Shown in pieces: positions 38,249-47,235 of a stretch of DNA of 64,000 nucleotides. The notes under the pieces are model-generated. The model did no database searches and had not been told where the DNA came from. It worked only from the letters and a program-made list of their open reading frames with translations. Each line of letters opens with the position of its first letter. Position 1 is the stretch's first letter. Made by a program: the position numbers and the translations under genes. The stretch comes from Parachlamydia acanthamoebae (lineage in GTDB: Bacteria; Chlamydiota; Chlamydiia; Chlamydiales; Parachlamydiaceae): contig NZ_BAWW01000008.1 in assembly GCF_000875975.1 (NCBI RefSeq), positions 1 to 64,000 on the forward strand, given 5' to 3'.

Positions 38249-38258
38249 AAAGATCCAC

Positions 38259-38299
38259 TCAATAACATCAATTGCATTTAACGCAATTGATGTTATTGA
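38259..38299. other. 17-bp perfect hairpin within the DUF115 operon
   Basis: TCAATAACATCAATTGC and GCAATTGATGTTATTGA pair exactly around a 7-base loop. It sits in the only sizeable gap inside the operon, 12 bases past the stop of the 1007-residue gene and about 10 bases before the next ATG. It is not followed by a T-run, so RNA processing, partial termination or translational control are likelier than full termination. Confidence 0.8.
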
Positions 38300-38311
38300 C
38301 TTCCTAAAAGG

Positions 38312-41300
38312 TTACTTTTTGTCTTCTTTTTCTTTCTTTTCTGCAGCTTCTTTAAATTTATGTGCTATCAGAGAAGTGGTTTCATGAAGAAGCTGCATAA
38401 GCTCTCCCATCTCTTCACCCATTCTCGAGGTGGCTTCATCTAGCATTTTTTCAACTTCCTTTTTAGAAGAAGGTGTTTTCCAAATTTGCTCCTTTTCTCC
38501 TTCCACATTTATGCCTGATTCAGCCAGCATATCTTGTCCGACTTTCTTCAGATGCTCCATTTCTTTTTGAACAACTTCTAGATCGTGTTGAATATCTTTC
38601 GCACTTTCATCTTTTAATCCAACTGTTTTGTCTTGGCTGACAATGGGAACAAAGCGATTGAGTTGCTGTAAAACATTATCTAACGATTGCGTAAGAACAT
38701 CTGTTTGGATGGCAACTTGGTCGAAATAATCCATGCGATTGATTTTTTGCGAGGCGATTTCAACTCCTTTGCTATCCCACTGCTTGGCGTACAACTTTTT
38801 GGAGTTCTCATCATAGGCATATTCTTTGGACAGTTGACCATCTTCACGCCATTCACGCGAAATTCCGACAGGTTGATCATTTTGAAAATGCGCTTCAATC
38901 TCAAGCTTTCCATCCGGAGCCCACATTCTTTCGACCCCATTGCGCTTACCATTCTCATAATGCAGCTCTCGCTTAAGCTGACCATTTGAGAAATAGAGCT
39001 TTACATCGCCGTGCAACTTACCTTGCCGGTAATCTAAGTGCGTTTTGAGTTGCCCATTCGGATAAAAGTATTCCTGAGTCCCTTCTTCTAAACCATCTTT
39101 AAAACGCTGTATGCTATGTAAAGCACCTGTGGCATAGAACCATTTGGATTTCCCTTGTTTTTTTCCCTTCACATACCAATCTCGACCTAATAGTGCGCCC
39201 GTTTCACTGTAAAAAGAGGAAGGGCCTTCCAAAAGATGATTTCTCCAAGTCCATTCTTTTTTTACCTGGCCATTTGGATATTCCACTTTCTGCGTTTGAT
39301 AGCTCCCATCAGGTAATTTTTCTTCGATATTTAGCTTTAATTCCAAATCTACGATCTTGATGACTCCCTTCTCAAAAGTATAGACATCACCAGAAAAATC
39401 TTTACTTAAAGCTGGCTCTCCGGGTTCCTTAATGTCTCTTGAGGAATTTCTTAAGATTCTTTCAAAGGTTTTTTTAATCAGTGAAAGATTCACGCGCGCC
39501 GTTTCAGCTAAAAATTGGTAGCGCATCGTATTAAGCTCGGCCTTTTTTAAATTGGCTTTTCGTTCATCCTCTGCACTTTGAATTCGAATAAGCTCAATTT
39601 TTTTGGTAAAAGCTTGCAAGTACATATCGCTAAATACACGGAGTAAGTGGATATAGCCAGGCTCTTCATTCAAAGCCTGCAAATTAGCGATCATTTTGTC
39701 ATCTTGAAAATCGAGATTAACCTCTTCGTTATTTTTGATTTTCTCAGCCTGACTGTTGAATTCCAAACTTAAAGCCTGGCAATACCAAAGACATTTTTCT
39801 AAACTGTCACGCATTTCATTAATAACTTTTTCAATGTTTTCACGCGTGACCGTTGGAGGCATCGGATGCTCTTGAATTTCCCCTTGAATCCAGTTTGAGA
39901 GATCATACTGATTTTGAAGGTATTCTTCCGAAACTTCTTTTAAAGTCTTATTAGGAATCCCCGGTAAGCCAATACCACCCTCTGTGGCATTAATCAACGT
40001 AAGATTGGGATTACTCAATCCAAATCTTGCAAACCACACAGATTCTGCAATCCATTTCCAAAGAGTATGAACAGGCTCTCCATTGATATCGTCTCGAACC
40101 ATAAGCTCATCCATACTGTTTTTTGTCTGGAAGTGCTGCTTACGATCATGTAAAGGATGGCTAATTACACCCCCTGCATAAGATTTATCTTCGGTATAGG
40201 CCAAATCCAGTCCCACAAAAATAATAGGATTACAGCCCAAAGCTGTGGCAATGGCAAGGCTGAAGTTGACGACATTGTGTCCTTCCGAAACATTTTGTGT
40301 TTCATCGATGCCTAAATGCTTTTCAAACCAATTGGCAATCTCATATCCGCCACTACCAGTAATATAGAGGCGATCTCCATGAATGAGTTTAAACGCATTA
40401 TGATAAAAACGATTTCGATAGAAAAAAGGAACTTCATAACATTGGTTCATAATGAGGCGTGTCATTTGATACCAGTTAGGATCGATTTGTACCCCAAAAT
40501 GAGGCAAAATTCCTTTGGCATTCAAGGTATTGACGGCTGTCCCTCCGGCAAGAATCAGAGCCTTATCTTTTAATCCGGCAATTAAATCCCCATTTTTTTC
40601 CAAAGAAGGGCCTGCTCCACAAATAATGGCTGGGACTCCCTTAAATTGATCAAAAAGTCCATTTCCTAAGTGCGAATCCGGCAACGACAAAATATTTTTA
40701 TAAAAATTCCGAAAGAAAAACTGCCCAAAATTCATATACTCAATGGCGCTGCATTCTTTGAAATTGATGTAGTACCGAATTTTAGCTCTAAGTTGTTGGT
40801 AGATGGGTTTTCGCACGGTTTCATAGCTTTCAAGGGCAGAAATTTTATATTCCAGAAATGAAAGCGTGGTAAAGAGCTTATCGATCTCTTCATCCTCTTC
40901 ATCTACTCTGTCAAAATAAAATAAAAAGACCTGCTTGTCGCTCAATAACTGGGTTCCAAGGTCTGTTTCAAATAATCGATGCAAAACCTCTAAACTGTCT
41001 TCAAAAAATACAAGGTAGTGTTGGTCGTTATTTCTTAGCCATTCGCGAGCGGCCTGATAGTAATAGCCTAATCCAACACCATAGACATATAAGACCGTCT
41101 CATCTTCTAATTCCAATGACTTAAACCAATCCGCGGCTTCTTTCTTGGCATCTTCCGTAGAGTGCAAAGGAACCATTTTTTCCCCGACGGGAAAAAGTGC
41201 ATTTAATTCTTGATTTGGATTAGCCACAATCGACATGGAGCGTTGAGTATAGTCTTTTAAGCGTTTTGCTTTTTCTGGAGAAAATTTTGCCCATCTTCCC

Positions 41301-41335
41301 AGGTTTTTTTGAAAAATCGGATCACGCGTTGTCAT
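38312..41335 (-). CDS. DUF115/Maf-like protein with MORN_2 repeats and coiled-coil tail
   Basis: Largest of the three paralogues, 1007 residues. The DUF115 core (VLYVYGVGLGYYYQAAREWL; LVFFEDSLEVLHRLFE; VPAIICGAGPSLEKNGDLIA; NPIIFVGLDLAYTEDKS) covers roughly residues 70-500. A helical linker, about eight MORN_2 units (for example GLEEGTQEYFYPNGQLKTHL) and a charged coiled-coil tail of about 140 residues follow. In that tail LKKVGQDMLAESGI echoes LKKINEQAMRESGI of the small protein encoded immediately upstream. The gene begins 16 bases after that small gene. Neither a secretion signal nor a membrane segment is visible. The substrate for any glycosyl transfer is unknown. Confidence 0.82.
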   Translation of the reverse strand: MTTRDPIFQKNLGRWAKFSPEKAKRLKDYTQRSMSIVANPNQELNALFPVGEKMVPLHSTEDAKKEAADWFKSLELEDETVLYVYGVGLGYYYQAAREWLRNNDQHYLVFFEDSLEVLHRLFETDLGTQLLSDKQVFLFYFDRVDEEDEEIDKLFTTLSFLEYKISALESYETVRKPIYQQLRAKIRYYINFKECSAIEYMNFGQFFFRNFYKNILSLPDSHLGNGLFDQFKGVPAIICGAGPSLEKNGDLIAGLKDKALILAGGTAVNTLNAKGILPHFGVQIDPNWYQMTRLIMNQCYEVPFFYRNRFYHNAFKLIHGDRLYITGSGGYEIANWFEKHLGIDETQNVSEGHNVVNFSLAIATALGCNPIIFVGLDLAYTEDKSYAGGVISHPLHDRKQHFQTKNSMDELMVRDDINGEPVHTLWKWIAESVWFARFGLSNPNLTLINATEGGIGLPGIPNKTLKEVSEEYLQNQYDLSNWIQGEIQEHPMPPTVTRENIEKVINEMRDSLEKCLWYCQALSLEFNSQAEKIKNNEEVNLDFQDDKMIANLQALNEEPGYIHLLRVFSDMYLQAFTKKIELIRIQSAEDERKANLKKAELNTMRYQFLAETARVNLSLIKKTFERILRNSSRDIKEPGEPALSKDFSGDVYTFEKGVIKIVDLELKLNIEEKLPDGSYQTQKVEYPNGQVKKEWTWRNHLLEGPSSFYSETGALLGRDWYVKGKKQGKSKWFYATGALHSIQRFKDGLEEGTQEYFYPNGQLKTHLDYRQGKLHGDVKLYFSNGQLKRELHYENGKRNGVERMWAPDGKLEIEAHFQNDQPVGISREWREDGQLSKEYAYDENSKKLYAKQWDSKGVEIASQKINRMDYFDQVAIQTDVLTQSLDNVLQQLNRFVPIVSQDKTVGLKDESAKDIQHDLEVVQKEMEHLKKVGQDMLAESGINVEGEKEQIWKTPSSKKEVEKMLDEATSRMGEEMGELMQLLHETTSLIAHKFKEAAEKKEKEDKK

Positions 41336-41351
41336 TGATCTATACCTCTAG

Positions 41352-41795
41352 TTAAAGTGGAACCCAGTCTTTGTCACCACCGAGACGTTTGAATTTTTTT
41401 TGGCGATTTTTTGCAATATTCTTAGCGCCTTTTTTCCTTCCATAAATTTCTTCACGACGCTTAGCAATTTGATACGCTATTTTATAAGATTGTTCAATCT
41501 CTTGCACAACTCCACGCAGTTTTTTAGCACGTTCAAGGGTGATGCCTTCTTTTGAATGTCGCGGAGGAGGATTATTTTGCATTTCTAAGAGAGTTTCTTC
41601 AGTAATACCAGATTCTCTCATTGCCTGTTCATTGATTTTTTTAAGGAGATTGATCCCGACTTCAAGTCTTTTTAATCGATCTTCAAGATCAGGAGGCAAA
41701 TCATCAACGACTTTTTTATTTTTGGTCTCCTCAATTAATTCCAATAGCTGGGTAAATTGACTGAGCATTTTGTCTAAAGGATCTTCTTTTTTCAT
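41352..41795 (-). CDS. Small coiled-coil protein, first gene of the DUF115 operon
   Basis: No family recognised; 147 residues, strongly charged and helical. Residues 1-70 form a likely coiled coil (MLSQFTQLLELIEETKNKKV; LKRLEVGINLLKKINEQAM). The C-terminal 60 residues are very basic, ending KNRQKKFKRLGGDKDWVPL, which may bind nucleic acid or an acidic surface. The LKKxxxxxxxESGI segment is shared with the coiled-coil tail of the next protein. It leads an operon of six genes and is preceded by a good promoter at 41843-41871. A chaperone or adaptor for the large proteins is a reasonable guess only. Confidence 0.65.
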   Translation of the reverse strand: MKKEDPLDKMLSQFTQLLELIEETKNKKVVDDLPPDLEDRLKRLEVGINLLKKINEQAMRESGITEETLLEMQNNPPPRHSKEGITLERAKKLRGVVQEIEQSYKIAYQIAKRREEIYGRKKGAKNIAKNRQKKFKRLGGDKDWVPL

Positions 41796-41842
41796 GGGAA
41801 GCCGGCTGTGGGGGTGAAAAGCTAATTAAAATATTTAATTTC

Positions 41843-41871
41843 ACCATATCAAACCCCCTCTATATTTGCAA
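41843..41871 (-). promoter_or_regulatory. Sigma-70-type promoter for DUF115 operon
   Basis: On the minus strand, TTGCAA and TATGGT with exactly 17 bases between, about 48 bases before the first ATG of the operon. It lies just beyond the terminator of the preceding gene, as expected for an operon start. Identified by eye. Confidence 0.6.
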
Positions 41872-41873
41872 AC

Positions 41874-41892
41874 ACACTCAGAATAAGAGTGT
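41874..41892 (-). terminator. Possible hairpin terminator
   Basis: ACACTC and GAGTGT form a 6-bp stem with a 7-base loop six bases after the stop of the gene at 41898-43655. A short T-run (GTTT) follows on that strand. Weak but well placed. Confidence 0.4.
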
Positions 41893-41897
41893 TAAAA

Positions 41898-43655
41898 TCA
41901 AATAAAGGAACCTTGCTTTAATTCGATGAAACGATGAGGGGCATAAACCTCCCCATTTTTTGCAAATGTGGAATGAGAAGCGACTGAAATTTTTTGCACC
42001 TCATTTCCAGCTCGTATTTCTAATACACGATGGCATCCGAAAAGCGACGCAAAAAAATCCAAGAAAAATTTTTGAATTAGACGGGACTGACCTTTCAGAT
42101 ATGCTTGCGCGGGTTGAATAATTTTAAATGGAAAGTCCAATGCTGAAATTTTAAGATCTTCCTCCTTACATTTTTTTTGAAAATGGCTCTTTCCAACTAT
42201 ATTTCGGGTAAAGTCAACAGCAAACTGGAAACAATTATTTCCCACAACTTGATAATAGAGCTGCTCTTTTTCTGCCTTTTGCAAGATCTGTCTAACGGAA
42301 TCTAATAAAACATCCGCTTTTTCTTCTGGAATACTGAATCCTTGTCCCCCAAATTGCTGCTCTTGGTCATAAATGCGTGGTTCATGCATACAAATTCCAG
42401 CCAGCACTGTCCCCATAAAAATTTTTAATTGTTTCAAAATTGAATTCGTATTCGCTTTAGCTGCCTGGCTAAAAGCCATCAAAAGCTCCATTTGATCATC
42501 ATCTGTAGGTTTAAAAATTTTAATCCAGGCATGCGAATTTCCTGGTTCCACTTTATTGGAATCTCTTCCTGCTTCTAAAACGACCAACCATTCGCCAGCC
42601 TTTATCGTCGTATGATAGTTCTCTTCAAGCGCTTCCTTGTCATATTTTTTGTAAAACTTTGGCAAATGTTCGTAATAATGAGCATCTGTTAAGTCAATTT
42701 TTTTCCAATCTTTGCTCTCAGGATTCCAGCTGCCATGCTGATAAGGATTGAAATTTTGTATTCCATCACCTTCGTAAACAAAATGTGTTTCACGAATGTT
42801 TCCGCGACAATAAAACTTTGAAAAATTTCTGAGAATCTCAGCTGTTGAGCATTCATACCCATTTTTAAATCGATATTTCTCTTTTGGCGACAAGAGATTC
42901 ACTTTCCCTTGCTCCAATTTACCTTTGTGATTTTCAAGCAATGCCCTTAACGATACAGTTTTATCTTTTTCAAGTTTTAGTCCTCCGTGGTAACCAATAG
43001 GGCGATGGAGTTCACTTTTCATCAATTTATGCGTTAATCCTGGAAGACTTTGGAAAATTTCTATGCTGTCTTCTCCACCGCATTGATAAGTTAAATTCCA
43101 GTGCACAAATCGTTGAAATAGGGCATCGCAATGCAAAATCCTTTTCATTAATAAAGGATGCTGTCTCAGCTTTTCAATTTGTGCTTTTTGGGAGGCTGTT
43201 AAATCTTTTTCTTGAGTATTCCATCGATTTTTTGCCCATTCTTCAACTCTTCCCTCTAATTTTTTGTACCAAGCATTCGCACGTGTTTCATCAATTTTTT
43301 TTCCTTGCCCTAAGCGTTCTTTCAAGATATCCACACGCATTTTAAGCTCCTCTCGAAGCTCTTTTTCTTTAGGATTCAAACGATTAAGTTGTTTAACGAC
43401 TAATTGAACACATTCAATATACATCTGCATATCATTAATTGTTTTCTCTTTCGGTTGTCTCCACTTACCTTGCAATTCGAATCGATCAATGGCATGCAAA
43501 AGCTTTAAGCCAATGTTTGCTTTTGAAGCGACTAAGAAGGGTAATAAATAACGGATAATAACATGGGGAGCCTGCCAACGTTTTCCTGAGAATAGGAGAG
43601 GTTTATTTTCTTTAAGATGGAAATAAAAATCTGGAAGACTACTTTCAATACTCAT
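41898..43655 (-). CDS. Large hypothetical with candidate permuted papain-fold (His-then-Cys) domain
   Basis: No family firmly recognised; 585 residues, no signal peptide. The N-terminal 180 residues are helical and charged. From about residue 355 comes a pattern seen in permuted NlpC/P60-like and related thiol hydrolases: EWLVVLEAGRDSN, then NSHAWIKIF with H375, and 100 residues later YYQVVGNNCFQFAVDF with C475 starting a hydrophobic helix. That His-before-Cys order and the NNCxxF helix match circularly permuted members. The catalytic reading is inference. The preferred ATG is 43655 (AGGG eight bases upstream); ATG and TTG codons farther up lack ribosome sites. The repetitive basic gene lies 114 bases upstream on the same strand. 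Confidence 0.62.
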   Translation of the reverse strand: MSIESSLPDFYFHLKENKPLLFSGKRWQAPHVIIRYLLPFLVASKANIGLKLLHAIDRFELQGKWRQPKEKTINDMQMYIECVQLVVKQLNRLNPKEKELREELKMRVDILKERLGQGKKIDETRANAWYKKLEGRVEEWAKNRWNTQEKDLTASQKAQIEKLRQHPLLMKRILHCDALFQRFVHWNLTYQCGGEDSIEIFQSLPGLTHKLMKSELHRPIGYHGGLKLEKDKTVSLRALLENHKGKLEQGKVNLLSPKEKYRFKNGYECSTAEILRNFSKFYCRGNIRETHFVYEGDGIQNFNPYQHGSWNPESKDWKKIDLTDAHYYEHLPKFYKKYDKEALEENYHTTIKAGEWLVVLEAGRDSNKVEPGNSHAWIKIFKPTDDDQMELLMAFSQAAKANTNSILKQLKIFMGTVLAGICMHEPRIYDQEQQFGGQGFSIPEEKADVLLDSVRQILQKAEKEQLYYQVVGNNCFQFAVDFTRNIVGKSHFQKKCKEEDLKISALDFPFKIIQPAQAYLKGQSRLIQKFFLDFFASLFGCHRVLEIRAGNEVQKISVASHSTFAKNGEVYAPHRFIELKQGSFI

Positions 43656-43769
43656 AACAAGCCCTGCTTTCATTTGATTGGATTTTCGATAGTTAACCCT
43701 CGGAGGATACATAACTACGAAAACATTGGCAAGCAAACTAGCAGGGCTTGAAGAAGAGCGTATTTTATT

Positions 43770-44858
43770 TTAAAGCGGCTTTCGATTGTTCTCTTTTTTT
43801 AAGAGAAATTCTCTGTAGGCGGCGTTTAATTTTTCATGAGAATTTCTTGGCGATAGTCCCATCGATACGTTGACGTACTGAGCTCGAAAATTTGAAGACA
43901 AGAACCGCAATTTTGCTGGCTTGCTTTTTTCTTCATCAAAAATTTTTTCTAAACACTTGAGCTTTTCTTGCAATCCATAAGTTTTAAAAATTTCATATTC
44001 TTTCCTTGAGTTATCATCTTCAAAAAAAAGGGGCTCCTCTTCTTCTTTCTTGACCTCAAGAAAATATCCACTCAATGATCTTCTAAATCTTTGACTCAAT
44101 CTTGCTGATCGAATTCGGGTCTTTAAAGCGCCTTCACTAGCTGCTCGGGTTTCTCCGTCTTGTTGAGATTCCACTTCTTTTTTGATTCCCGGGAAATAGC
44201 CACTCAATGTTCTAAATTTTCGACTCAGGTTTCTCGTCCCTAAAGCACCTTCACTAGCTGTTCGAACGTCTCCATCTAGTTGAGTTTCTTCTTCTTTCTT
44301 GGTTCCTGGGAAATATTCACTCAAAGTTCTATGACTAAATCTTGCTGAGCGAATCCGCTTTCCAGAAGGTTTCCCGCTAGCCATTTCCATTTCTTTTAGA
44401 CTAGGCTCTATGCCCTTCTTGTCTTGATCAGAATCGACTCTGACACCTTTCGATTTACGATTTCGCAATGCACCGCTGTTATTCAAGAGGTCTTTCTCAA
44501 CGGTTTCTATTTCTCCTGAAAAAGTATTTTTTTCCTTCCTGACTTCCTCAAAAGAAGGTGTGCTATGGACTCTAGGATTCTGGAGAGAATTTTTTTTTGG
44601 TTTCAACGAACGTACACTCACCGCTCTGATTTCCTTAACAGGATTACCTGTTTCGTTAGTTTTATCAAAAAAAATGGCACTAGATGTCCTATATTTACGC
44701 TTATTTTCTTGTTCTTTTGGAACCAAAGAGCGTTTACTTACTGAGTGAGTATCTTCTTCTATTCGATCATTATTCTTTCTAAAAAACCTCTTAGCACTTT
44801 GATAAAAGGCTTTTAAAGGATTGGCAGTAGAGGAGGAAGTAGCGTCGTATGCGTGCAT
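43770..44858 (-). CDS. Basic Ser/Arg/Lys-rich protein with internal repeats
   Basis: No family recognised; 362 residues. The central part contains repeats of about 40 residues (roughly 168-207, 208-247 and 248-275) with the consensus S-x-RF-x-R-x-LS-x-YFPG-x-KKE-x-E, a short acidic stretch, then R-x-ASEGAL-x-TR. Two or three more degenerate copies can be traced before residue 140 (HSVSKRSLVPKEQ; RAVSVRSLKPKKN). The region is probably disordered. The last 80 residues look folded (EIFKTYGLQEKLKCLEKIFD). AGGA lies seven bases before ATG 44858. Repetitive, disordered, basic proteins of this sort are common among secreted chlamydial proteins, but no secretion signal can be proved here. Confidence 0.68.
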   Translation of the reverse strand: MHAYDATSSSTANPLKAFYQSAKRFFRKNNDRIEEDTHSVSKRSLVPKEQENKRKYRTSSAIFFDKTNETGNPVKEIRAVSVRSLKPKKNSLQNPRVHSTPSFEEVRKEKNTFSGEIETVEKDLLNNSGALRNRKSKGVRVDSDQDKKGIEPSLKEMEMASGKPSGKRIRSARFSHRTLSEYFPGTKKEEETQLDGDVRTASEGALGTRNLSRKFRTLSGYFPGIKKEVESQQDGETRAASEGALKTRIRSARLSQRFRRSLSGYFLEVKKEEEEPLFFEDDNSRKEYEIFKTYGLQEKLKCLEKIFDEEKSKPAKLRFLSSNFRAQYVNVSMGLSPRNSHEKLNAAYREFLLKKENNRKPL

Positions 44859-45243
44859 AAATAATCCTAAATTTTATTGATTTTACCCTTTCTATAGAAA
44901 GGCATTACATCCTTATTTTAAAAAGAAAGATAGATTCTTAATCAAGGTTTAAAATTTAGAGATGGAATGTATTGCCCATGTTTTAAAACGCAGAAGCATA
45001 ACGAGATGTATATCTAAAAGTGAATTCATCACCTTGATAGAAAGAAGAAAACGTTGGTCAAGGATAGCAAATGCACTTTACTTCTTCTTTGGAGTCAAAC
45101 ACGATCGCCAGCGACTGTGAAATAACGCTGTGTTGAAAATGTATTTTTTTGCAATTTTCCTGCTTAAATTTATTTCTTAATGCGGGATCTATATTTGCAT
45201 TTCCTAAGGAAAAAGAATAAAATTAAAGAAAGGAGATAAACAT
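44859..45243. other. Intergenic region with a short unsupported frame
   Basis: The 385-base gap lies between divergent genes. A plus-strand frame from ATG 44962 to TGA 45120 would encode 52 basic residues (including ISKSEFITLIERRKRWSRIA), but it has no ribosome site and I cannot place it; it may be a decayed gene end. The final 20 bases hold the strong ribosome site of the next gene. Confidence 0.35.
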
Positions 45244-46827
45244 ATGCGTAGCTATTATGCCCATCTCGAACAGGCAAAACCTGCCGTTCAAAACACAATC
45301 CCCTCAAAGCCTGTTTATCGCTCATCTGCAATTTTTCCAGTCATTCAGGCTGAAGGAATATCTTCTCGTATTTTGTTTATGGGATATTGGATTCTGAAGC
45401 GAAATATTAAAGAAATCGCCTGTGTTATCACATTACGTTCAACAGAAGGGACTGTTCTTTCTCGCTCCACGATGTCCATTACAGAGTCCAAAACCTATCG
45501 GATCGAGCTCCACGATCAATTAGCTTTAGCAGGCTTATCCATTACAGATGATTTTATGGGAAGCCTCGAAATTGAATTTTTTTCCACCCAAAATCTTGTT
45601 TTTCCCTATCCCGCGGTTGATATCAACTACTACGGCCCTCAATTTAGCACAATCGTGCATACAGCCCAGAGGGTATATAACGACTTTGACGACTTGCGCA
45701 ATAATTCTCAAACCGCTGTCCCTGAATCCGGATTTAATATTTACGCCAAAGATGATCAAGAGCCTTTTTTTACCCTTATCAATGGGGCGGCAGCTTGCGA
45801 AAATAACACTGTGACTATGGAATTTTATAATCGTGACCAAGAAGTATTAACGCATACCTTAGAACTTGGTTCTTTAGCTCCTTATCAAACTTTTTTTTGC
45901 TTTCCAGCCCGATTGTGCGATCTGAAGCATTTTTTAAAAGGGGATGTTGGAACAGCCAAAATTTATTTTAAGGTGAACTGGGCTTTTCCAAGATTGGTTG
46001 CAGGAAATTGGAACCACCGTTTTCAAGCTTTAAATATTACACATACATATTATGATTGCGAAAAAGCAGTCTCCAAAACAGACTATTGGTTTACTCCCAA
46101 ATCCGGTTGGCACCCAGCCTCTTTGATGATTCCTGTGTGTGCCGATACCAAACATTTTACCAATGTGTATTTTTATCCGATTTATTCCCCTACCCACTTC
46201 TCTGTCGGAATAGAGATTTATAACGAAAAAGGTCATTTGTTGGGTGCAAAAAATCCAACCACAGAAGTTTTATCTCCCTCTTCTGAATTGATCAAAATTT
46301 CTCTTAAAGATTTATGCGAAGAATTAAACATTGCGCCTCAAGAAAATCTAGCGGCTAGGCTATATGCAAATGAAATTCTTAATCACCCTATTCCTTCACG
46401 TATAAAAATTGGATTGGATATTGGCTCAACTCAAAAACAACTTCCTTGCAATATTTGCGTGAATCTTCAACCCTTTAATCCTGCATATGAAGGGAAACCC
46501 AGTACTTTTAGATGGCTACCCTTTCTGGCAGATCAACCACGCCCAACCGTGTGGATCATGAACTCTTCACCTCAGGTAGAATATGAGCAAACCGCTAAGC
46601 TCACTCTAACGTTTTTCCGCGAAAAGGACCCCGAAACACTTGTCTATCATCTCGATCTGCCTGCCAATGGATTTCTCACTTTGGACTTGAGCAAACATGT
46701 AGATTTAAAAGATTTTTTTGGAGACCATATTGGCTGGCTAACCGTCCAATCCTCGAATCCTTATACAACAACCTACTATTTCACAGAATCTTCAGTAGGA
46801 ATTGTGGGAGGTGATCATGGTTTTTAA
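45244..46827 (+). CDS. Large beta-rich conserved hypothetical
   Basis: No family I can name; 527 residues without signal peptide or membrane helix. The chain is rich in beta-type alternating strands with Tyr, Phe and Pro, and looks like several sandwich domains. Notable segments are YPAVDINYYGPQFSTIVHTA followed by QRVYNDFDDLR, and a middle region VNWAFPRLVAGNWNHRFQAL. The beta-sandwich segments around residues 160-250 and 430-510 could be related to each other (both have MEF/LTFF strands followed by a turn and a long strand). The ribosome site AAGGAG before ATG 45244 is one of the best in the window, suggesting strong expression. Its neighbours give no functional clue. Confidence 0.65.
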   Translation: MRSYYAHLEQAKPAVQNTIPSKPVYRSSAIFPVIQAEGISSRILFMGYWILKRNIKEIACVITLRSTEGTVLSRSTMSITESKTYRIELHDQLALAGLSITDDFMGSLEIEFFSTQNLVFPYPAVDINYYGPQFSTIVHTAQRVYNDFDDLRNNSQTAVPESGFNIYAKDDQEPFFTLINGAAACENNTVTMEFYNRDQEVLTHTLELGSLAPYQTFFCFPARLCDLKHFLKGDVGTAKIYFKVNWAFPRLVAGNWNHRFQALNITHTYYDCEKAVSKTDYWFTPKSGWHPASLMIPVCADTKHFTNVYFYPIYSPTHFSVGIEIYNEKGHLLGAKNPTTEVLSPSSELIKISLKDLCEELNIAPQENLAARLYANEILNHPIPSRIKIGLDIGSTQKQLPCNICVNLQPFNPAYEGKPSTFRWLPFLADQPRPTVWIMNSSPQVEYEQTAKLTLTFFREKDPETLVYHLDLPANGFLTLDLSKHVDLKDFFGDHIGWLTVQSSNPYTTTYYFTESSVGIVGGDHGF

Positions 46828-46908
46828 CTCACTTAACAAAGGTAATGCAGCGTAATCGTATTATTGGTATGATTTTAAAGACATACCTAAAATGAGTTTT
46901 ACATTATT

Positions 46909-47235
46909 ATGACAATCAAAAAAAACATTAATCAGGATTGCACCAAACTTGGTTTGGTTTCAGACATACCAGAGGGGAAATCCATCATCGTAGAAGGACC
47001 TGAAGGATTGCAAATTGCGCTTTTCAAATTAAATGGTGAGGTGTTTGCCCTTGATAATGCGTGTCCACATATGGGGGCCCGCTTGGTGAAGGCTGTATAG
47101 AACATGGGGCCGTCACATGCCCATGGCATGGTTGGCAATTTGACATCCAAACAGGTTACTGCGAAAATATGCCTGGTGAAAATGCACGCAAAATCCCCAT
47201 TCATGTTGAGGACGGAGTTATTTATTTGGTGGATT
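46909..47235 (+). pseudogene. Rieske [2Fe-2S] ferredoxin, frameshifted
   Basis: The reading frame encodes a Rieske-type ferredoxin of the NirD/dioxygenase-ferredoxin kind, about 108 residues when restored. The first cluster motif CPHMG lies in frame 1 (ending in a stop at 47098-47100). The second, CPWHGWQFDI, lies in another frame that continues to TGA 47233-47235. The shift falls in the run of five G at 47073-47077; six G would give the expected CPHMGGPLGEGC and a continuous gene. Both Cys-His pairs are otherwise intact, so inactivation is recent, or reflects slippage or a sequence error. The restored end overlaps the convergent nuclease-domain gene by 18 bases. Confidence 0.82.

Noticed and set aside
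44962-45120. Possible transposase remnant of 52 codons
   Set aside because: Basic composition only; no DDE motif, terminal repeats or ribosome site.
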